NCBI GenBank assembly: GCA_040007095.1
Contig: JBDTVS010000004.1
Location: 1 to 64,000 of the forward strand
Direction of reading: 5' to 3'
Origin: JBDTVS01 sp040007095
GTDB taxonomy: Bacteria > Acidobacteriota > Vicinamibacteria > Vicinamibacterales > CAVVIG01
Length of the DNA stretch: 64,000 nucleotides
The notes under the pieces were generated by a model that was not told the DNA's origin, ran no database searches, and saw only the letters and a program-made list of their open reading frames with translations. How positions within the stretch are numbered: the stretch's first letter is position 1; each line of letters begins with the position of its first letter. A program made the position numbers and the translations under genes. Of the stretch, positions 59,262-64,000 are shown one piece after another.

Positions 59262-61799
59262 ATGAAGATCAGTGCGGGACATGTGTTCCTCGCCGCATGG
59301 AGTGTTGTGGCTTCGACGGCGGTCAGTACTGCTCCGGCAGGGCCATCGCGGCCGGCACCCCGATCGCAGGGCGTACCGGCTGCCGGGCCGACCGCGTCGG
59401 TGGCGCCGCGGGCGCACCCGCTCGAGTCATCGCCTCCCGGCGTGCCGTCCAAGGCGTTCGTCGACAGCTACTGCGTGACCTGTCACAACCGGCGCCTCAA
59501 GACCGCCGGTCTGGCTATCGACACCCTCGACGTGACCAACGTCTCGGCCGACTCGCCGGCGTGGGAAAAAGTTGTCGTCAAGTTGCGCGCCGGACTGATG
59601 CCTCCCGCTGGGATGCCGCGGCCCCAGCCGGCGGCAATCGAGTCGTTCACGTCAGCACTCGAGACGGCGCTCGATCGCGCCGCCGACGCCCATCCCGATC
59701 CGGGACGCACGGAGACGTTCCACCGACTCAATCGCGCCGAGTATCAGAATGCGATCCGCGATCTGCTGGCGCTCGACGTCAATCTGACGACGCTGCTGCC
59801 GGCCGACGAGATCAGCTACGGGTTCGACAACATCGCGGGCGTCTTGAAGTTGTCGCCGCTGCTCATCGAGCGCTATCTGGGCGCTGCCCGGAAGGTGTCA
59901 CGCCTCGCGTTGGGGACTCCAGGCCCACCCAACGCAGACGTCTACCGCGTGCCCGACCAGCTCGATCAGGATGTGCGCCTCGAGGGAATGCCGATGGGGA
60001 CCCGCGGCGGCACCCGCGTCGACTACGTCGCTCCCCGGGACGGCGAGTATGTGATCAAGGCGCGGTTGGGCCGCGGCGTTGACTACGACGTGCCGCATTT
60101 CCTCGGCGCGCAGCAACTCGAGATCAGCGTGGACGGCGCACAGGTACAGGTCTTCACCGTGCCGGCCACCCCGGGGGTGACACTGAATCCGGAGCGCGCC
60201 GTGGATCAAGGGCGGGCGGCGGCACCGGTCGACCGGGCGGCGCGTACCGCGGCGCAGACCCCGCGAGACATCGACGCCAACTGGGTGGTGACGATTCCGC
60301 TCAAGGCCGGCGTGCACGAGATTCGCGCCACCTTCCCCGTGAAAACGGGCGCGCTCTCCGAGGGCTTCCGGCGCCCATATCTGAAGCCGTACCTGGGCAC
60401 CGGCACGAGCGACCAACGGGAGACACGCGAAGGCGCGGCGTTGCGGGAGCTCGAGATCATGGGTCCCCTCAATCCCGGCGGCGCCGAAGAATCGCCCAGC
60501 CATCGTCGCATCTTTGTGTGCCATCCGACCCGGCCCGCCGACGAAGCCGCGTGCGCGAAAACGATCCTCTCGACGCTGGCGCGCCGAGCCTACCGCCGTC
60601 CGGTCACGGACGCGGACGTCAAGGTGCTGCTCGATTTCTATTCCGACGGCCGCGCCGGCGGCAGCTTCGACGCGGGCATCGACGCGGCGCTTCAGCGTGT
60701 GCTCATCAGCCCGTCCTTCCTGCTGCGCACGGAGTTCACACCTCCCGATGCACCGCACGCCAGCGTCTATCGCATCAGTGACATCGAACTGGCGTCGCGT
60801 CTGTCGTTCTTCCTCTGGAGCAGCATTCCCGACGACGAGTTGCTGACGGTGGCCACCCAGGGCAAGCTGCACGATCCGGCCGTCCTCGAGCGCCAGACCC
60901 GACGCATGCTCGCCGACCCGCGGTCGCAGGCGTTTACCACCAACTTTGCCGGCCAGTGGCTGTCGCTTCGCCGCCTGAAGGAGATTGTCCCCGATTCGTA
61001 TCTGTTCCCCGACTATGGCGACACGCTGGCCCTGGCGTTTCAGAAGGAGGCCGAGCTGTTCTTCGACAGCATCCTGCGCGAGGATCGGCCCGCGCTCGAT
61101 TTGTTGACCGCGAACTATACCTTCGTCAACGAACCGCTGGCGCAGCACTACGACCTCCCCGAAGTGAAGGGCGTCAATTTCCGCCGCGTCACGCTGGCCG
61201 ACGACAGCCCCCGTCGCGGTCTGCTGGGGAAAGGCGCCATCCTGGCGGCGACCGCGCTGCCGAACCGGACGTCTCCGGTGGTGCGGGGCAAGTGGGTGCT
61301 GCAGAACATCCTCGGGGCGCCACCGCCCGAGCCGCCGCCCAACGTACCGTCGTTGCAGGAGAACGGCGAAAGGGTCACCAAGGTCAGCACGCTGCGGGAG
61401 CGTCTCGAGCAGCACCGCGCCAATCCCACCTGTGCGTCGTGCCACAAGTTGATGGACCCGATCGGATTCGCGCTCGAGCGCTTCGATGTCGTCGGACGGT
61501 ACCGGACCTTCGACGAGAATTTCGTGCCGATCGACAGCTCCGGCGTCTATGTCGATGGCACCCGCATCGACGGCCCGGCCGGGCTCCGGCAGGTGCTGGT
61601 CAATCACGCGCCGCAATTTCTGTCGAATGTGACCGGCAAGCTGCTGACCTACGCGCTGGGACGCGGCGTCGAGTCCTACGACGCGCCGGCGGTACGCGCG
61701 ATCCTGCGGGACGCGGCGCCCGCGAATTACCGTCTCTCGTCACTCGTGCTCGGCATCGTCAAGAGCCGCCCATTCCAACTGAGGAGATCCGAATCATGA
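59262..61799 (+). CDS. DUF1592/PSD-type cytochrome-like protein (DUF1587-1592-1588-1585 architecture)
   Basis: This 845-residue secreted protein has a signal peptide followed by a cytochrome-type haem motif Cys71-Val-Thr-Cys-His75 (YCVTCHNRRLKTAG). Next are FHRLNRAEYQNAIRDLLALDV (DUF1587), SRLSFFLWSSIPDDELL (DUF1592), the RGLLGKGAILAATALPNRTSP segment (DUF1588) and a second CxxCH at Cys724-His728 in CASCHKLMDPIGFALERFD, ending VTGKLLTYALGRGVESYD (DUF1585). The layout is the planctomycete/acidobacterial PSD set, thought to act with partner DUF1552 proteins in the periplasm. The start is 59262, with GGAG 7 nt upstream. ATGA overlaps the next gene. Confidence 0.93.
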   Translation: MKISAGHVFLAAWSVVASTAVSTAPAGPSRPAPRSQGVPAAGPTASVAPRAHPLESSPPGVPSKAFVDSYCVTCHNRRLKTAGLAIDTLDVTNVSADSPAWEKVVVKLRAGLMPPAGMPRPQPAAIESFTSALETALDRAADAHPDPGRTETFHRLNRAEYQNAIRDLLALDVNLTTLLPADEISYGFDNIAGVLKLSPLLIERYLGAARKVSRLALGTPGPPNADVYRVPDQLDQDVRLEGMPMGTRGGTRVDYVAPRDGEYVIKARLGRGVDYDVPHFLGAQQLEISVDGAQVQVFTVPATPGVTLNPERAVDQGRAAAPVDRAARTAAQTPRDIDANWVVTIPLKAGVHEIRATFPVKTGALSEGFRRPYLKPYLGTGTSDQRETREGAALRELEIMGPLNPGGAEESPSHRRIFVCHPTRPADEAACAKTILSTLARRAYRRPVTDADVKVLLDFYSDGRAGGSFDAGIDAALQRVLISPSFLLRTEFTPPDAPHASVYRISDIELASRLSFFLWSSIPDDELLTVATQGKLHDPAVLERQTRRMLADPRSQAFTTNFAGQWLSLRRLKEIVPDSYLFPDYGDTLALAFQKEAELFFDSILREDRPALDLLTANYTFVNEPLAQHYDLPEVKGVNFRRVTLADDSPRRGLLGKGAILAATALPNRTSPVVRGKWVLQNILGAPPPEPPPNVPSLQENGERVTKVSTLRERLEQHRANPTCASCHKLMDPIGFALERFDVVGRYRTFDENFVPIDSSGVYVDGTRIDGPAGLRQVLVNHAPQFLSNVTGKLLTYALGRGVESYDAPAVRAILRDAAPANYRLSSLVLGIVKSRPFQLRRSES

Positions 61800-63211
61800 T
61801 CATCACCAAGAAAGCCCTGCCGCGTCGCACGTTCCTGCGCGGCGCCGGCGTCACACTGGCGTTGCCGTTGCTCGACGCGATGGTGCCTGCGCTGACGGCG
61901 CTGGCCGAGACCCCCGCGAAGCCGGTCTATCGGTATGGCTTCTACTACCTGCCCAACGGCGTGGCGATGACGCACACCGACGTGAACTATTGGAAACCCA
62001 CGACCGTGGGCGCGAACTTCGAGTTCTCTCCGATCTTGAAACCGCTCGAGCCCTTCCGCGATCAGCTGACCGTGGTCAGCGGGCTGCATCATCGGTCGTC
62101 AGAAAGCCTTGGCGACGGGAATGGCGACCACACGCGCAGTACCGGCACCTGGCTGACCGGCGTGCACATCAAGCGGACCGAAGGCTCCGACCTGCGGGCC
62201 GGCACCTCGATCGATCAGGTGATCGCGTCGCAGTTCCGGAAATCGACGCCCCTGCCGTCGCTCGAGCTCGCGATTCTTCCCGACGATGTGACCAACGGTG
62301 GCGGCTGCGACGCCGGGTACAGTTGCGCCTATCAGACCACCCTCGCCTGGGCGTCACCGACCACGCCGCTGCCGACACAGAGCAGTCCGCGTCTGGTGTT
62401 CGAGCAGTTGTTCGGCGACGGCGGCTCGGCGGCGGAGCAGCGGGCCGCGCTGCGCGCGAAGAGCAGCATTCTCGATTCCGCGACCGAAGAGATGGCCCGG
62501 CTGCGGGCGAAAGTGGGCGCGTCGGACCGCGCCGTGCTCGCCGACTATCTGGATGTGCTGCGGGAGGTCGAGCGCCGCATTCAGCAGGCCGAGATACAGA
62601 GCGCGCTCTCTCCGCTGCCCGAATACGCGCGGCCCGGACTCGGCGTGCCCCAGCGATTCGACGATCACACCAAGCTGATGTTCGATTTGCAGTGCCTCGC
62701 GTTCCAGGGCGACATCACGAGGGTCACGACGTTCATGTATGGCGCCGAGCAGCGTGGGCGGATGTACCCGGAAATCGGGTTGAACGAATCGCATCACTCC
62801 ATGTCGCACCACGGCGACAATCCCGAGAACCTGGCGAAGTACGCGAAGTTGAACACCTGGCACGTGAGCCTGCTCGGCTATCTTCTGGAAAAAATGCGCA
62901 ACACCCCGGATGGGGACGGCACGCTGCTCGATCACTCGATGATGATGATCGGCGCCGGGATGAGCAATGCGAACATTCATTCGCACATGGACCTGCCGCT
63001 CGCGCTGATCGGCGGCGCCAGCGGGCTCAAGGGCAACCGCCACATCGCGACGCCGATGGGCACGCCGTCCTCCAATCTGCTGGTGCATCTCGCGAACCGG
63101 GCGGGCGTCCCGATCGAGAGCTTCGGCGACAGCACCGCCGTGCTCGACCTCGATACCGTGCCGACTGGCGGACCGGCGAGCGGGGCTCCGAAGGCGGCCA
63201 CGAGCGCCTGA
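61796..63211 (+). CDS. DUF1552-domain Tat-exported protein
   Basis: The protein has 471 residues. The Tat signal RRTFLRGAGVTLALPLL begins at about residue 10. The DUF1552 domain follows with GFYYLPNGVAMTHTDVNYWK, VVSGLHHRSSESLGDGNGDHTR, FDDHTKLMFDLQCLAFQGDITRV and MMIGAGMSNANIHSHMDLPLAL. The fold belongs to the alkaline-phosphatase/sulfatase-like group and the family is always paired with DUF1592 proteins. Its enzymatic role is unknown. The start overlaps the DUF1592 stop (ATGA), so the two are co-translated. Confidence 0.92.
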   Translation: MIITKKALPRRTFLRGAGVTLALPLLDAMVPALTALAETPAKPVYRYGFYYLPNGVAMTHTDVNYWKPTTVGANFEFSPILKPLEPFRDQLTVVSGLHHRSSESLGDGNGDHTRSTGTWLTGVHIKRTEGSDLRAGTSIDQVIASQFRKSTPLPSLELAILPDDVTNGGGCDAGYSCAYQTTLAWASPTTPLPTQSSPRLVFEQLFGDGGSAAEQRAALRAKSSILDSATEEMARLRAKVGASDRAVLADYLDVLREVERRIQQAEIQSALSPLPEYARPGLGVPQRFDDHTKLMFDLQCLAFQGDITRVTTFMYGAEQRGRMYPEIGLNESHHSMSHHGDNPENLAKYAKLNTWHVSLLGYLLEKMRNTPDGDGTLLDHSMMMIGAGMSNANIHSHMDLPLALIGGASGLKGNRHIATPMGTPSSNLLVHLANRAGVPIESFGDSTAVLDLDTVPTGGPASGAPKAATSA

Positions 63212-63686
63212 CAGCCGAGACGGGGCGATGGCGGCGCCTGCCCGACGGACGAACCCCGCGCCGCCATCGTCAGGTATGAGGTTGACGTTTAGGACCCGTA
63301 GATGAATAACGTGCGCATTCTGGCCGCCGATGCATCCCGCCGGGCTGCGTTGCTCGTCACTTGCATACGCCCGGTATGCGCGCTCCTCGCGCCTTGCCGG
63401 GCGGGCGCCTCGACGCCCAGAATTGCACACGTTATTCATCTACGGGTCCTTCCCCCCGAGTCGTCATGAGCGGGGCACACTCCGTGGAACGAAATCACAA
63501 CGTTTGAACGTCCTGTTTTCTCAACAGGCACTTTGAGACTTTGCATGTCACTTTCTAATCGGCACACCGAGAAGCACATTGGGCTGTTTCTCGGTGATCT
63601 CGGTGGTTGACCTTGAAACCGAGACACGACCGACGCCATCAACACGTTGACATCAACGACGAACCAGGCCGACGGAGAAATCAACC
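63212..63686. other. Intergenic region with palindromic element E and a CCGAGA-type repeat
   Basis: Element E occupies 63289-63451. Around 63558-63640 there is loose repeat sequence of the ACCACCGAGATCACCGAGAA type (read on the minus strand). No gene is supported. The 3' part carries GGAG ahead of the ankyrin gene. Confidence 0.6.
63289..63451 (+). repeat. Palindromic element family, copy E (nearly identical to copy A)
   Basis: Arms TTAGGACCCGTAGATGAATA and CATCTACGGGTCCT match copy A, as does the core and the central hairpin GCATAC-GCCCG-GTATGC. The right end reads CTTCC, not CTTAG. High identity over 35 kb suggests recent dispersal or gene conversion. Confidence 0.9.
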
Positions 63687-64000
63687 ATGGAGACATCGAG
63701 TATGCCGGTGAGACGGATGGCCGAATGCGCGCTGGTCGCGCTGCTCGCGGTCGTGCCTGCGGGGCAGGCGAGTGCTGCGGGCGGCGCGGCTTCGCTCGTG
63801 GAAGCCGCCAAGCAAGGGGATGCCGCGGCGGTTCGCGCATTCCTGAAAAATCAGCCCAGCTCGGTCAATGTTGCCGAAGGCGACGGGACGACCGCCTTGC
63901 ACTGGGCGGCGGACCACAACGATGCGGCCACGTCCGAGTTGCTCATTCGAGCGGGAGCCAATGTCAAGGCGGTGAACCGCTACGGCGCGACGCCGCTGTA
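63687..64000 (+). CDS. Secreted ankyrin-repeat protein (partial, runs off right edge)
   Basis: The open frame from ATG 63687 continues past the window. It has a signal peptide (AECALVALLAVVPAGQASA) and at least two ankyrin repeats: ASLVEAAKQGDAAAVRAFLK and GTTALHWAADHNDAATSELLIRAGANVKAVN, then RYGATPL. GGAG lies 9 nt upstream. It follows the DUF1592/DUF1552 pair, a trio that recurs in acidobacterial genomes, so it is probably part of the same envelope module. The C-terminus lies outside the window. Confidence 0.85.
   Translation, partial: METSSMPVRRMAECALVALLAVVPAGQASAAGGAASLVEAAKQGDAAAVRAFLKNQPSSVNVAEGDGTTALHWAADHNDAATSELLIRAGANVKAVNRYGATPL

Noticed and set aside
28003..63451. Palindromic elements as integron attC recombination sites
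   Set aside because: attC ends are inverted (RYYYAAC...GTTRRRY). Here the end tetramer TTAG is direct at both boundaries, the elements are dispersed singly, and no integrase or cassette array is present.

Overview
The window is GC-rich chromosomal DNA that most resembles an acidobacterium, probably of the Vicinamibacteria (subdivision 6) type. The assignment rests on gene content, not on a marker gene: a VWFA-related acidobacterial protein (4217-6397), a large carboxypeptidase-regulatory-domain TonB-dependent receptor (55348-58263), a DUF1592/DUF1552/ankyrin cluster (59262 to the right edge), PQQ quinoproteins with haem-binding cytochrome c, a DUF6152 protein and many secreted proteins of unknown function. 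I found no rRNA, tRNA, CRISPR array, prophage or intact insertion sequence.

Layout. 1-4065: MidA-type methyltransferase, HtrA protease and M24 peptidase, all on the minus strand, with a divergent VWA protein. 6.5-15.8 kb: small secreted or zinc-ribbon proteins, a VOC protein, alpha-glucan phosphorylase, an LTA-synthase-like lipoprotein sulfatase, and a membrane/bactofilin-like pair. 16-18.7 kb: a quinoprotein and a secreted peroxiredoxin. 18.8-24.4 kb: a tight five-gene minus-strand operon (LIC_10091-like protein, DUF4159, solute-binding-protein/permease fusion, ABC ATPase, PLP amino-acid decarboxylase), with a paralogue of its first gene divergent at 24.9 kb. 26-28 kb: TMTC-like TPR glycosyltransferase. 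29-33.7 kb: dienelactone hydrolase, PQQ alcohol dehydrogenase, dihaem cytochrome c and aldo/keto reductase. 34-40.5 kb: mixed single genes. 40.6-46.9 kb: an RND efflux operon led by a short NHLP-like peptide gene and a candidate sigma-54 promoter, with a divergent sigma-54 activator at 47.4-49.4 kb. 49.5-64 kb: esterase, carboxymuconolactone decarboxylase-like protein, TonB-C protein, NHL protein, TonB receptor and the DUF1592/DUF1552/ankyrin cluster.

The most unusual feature outside the genes is a family of about 165-bp palindromic elements. There are five full copies (28003, 46483, 50777, 51886, 63289), one truncated copy (51826) and one stem-only derivative (47370). They share a core, but their outer arms and central hairpin stems differ in sequence while staying self-complementary. 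Most are bounded by TTAG in direct orientation. Several lie on or inside the 5' ends of genes. Three further kinds of intergenic repeat (CGCAGAG palindromes, ACCACAAAG-type repeats and an 18-bp tandem array) are also present. One ACCACAAAG repeat appears to encode the signal peptide of the PQQ alcohol dehydrogenase.

Functional modules I infer: amino-acid import coupled to decarboxylation (18.8-22.5 kb); periplasmic alcohol oxidation (PQQ dehydrogenase plus cytochrome c); sigma-54-controlled efflux; and an outer-membrane or periplasmic scavenging cluster at the right end whose intergenic region carries three copies of a 16-bp operator-like palindrome. All family assignments come from reading motifs by eye; no database search was run.
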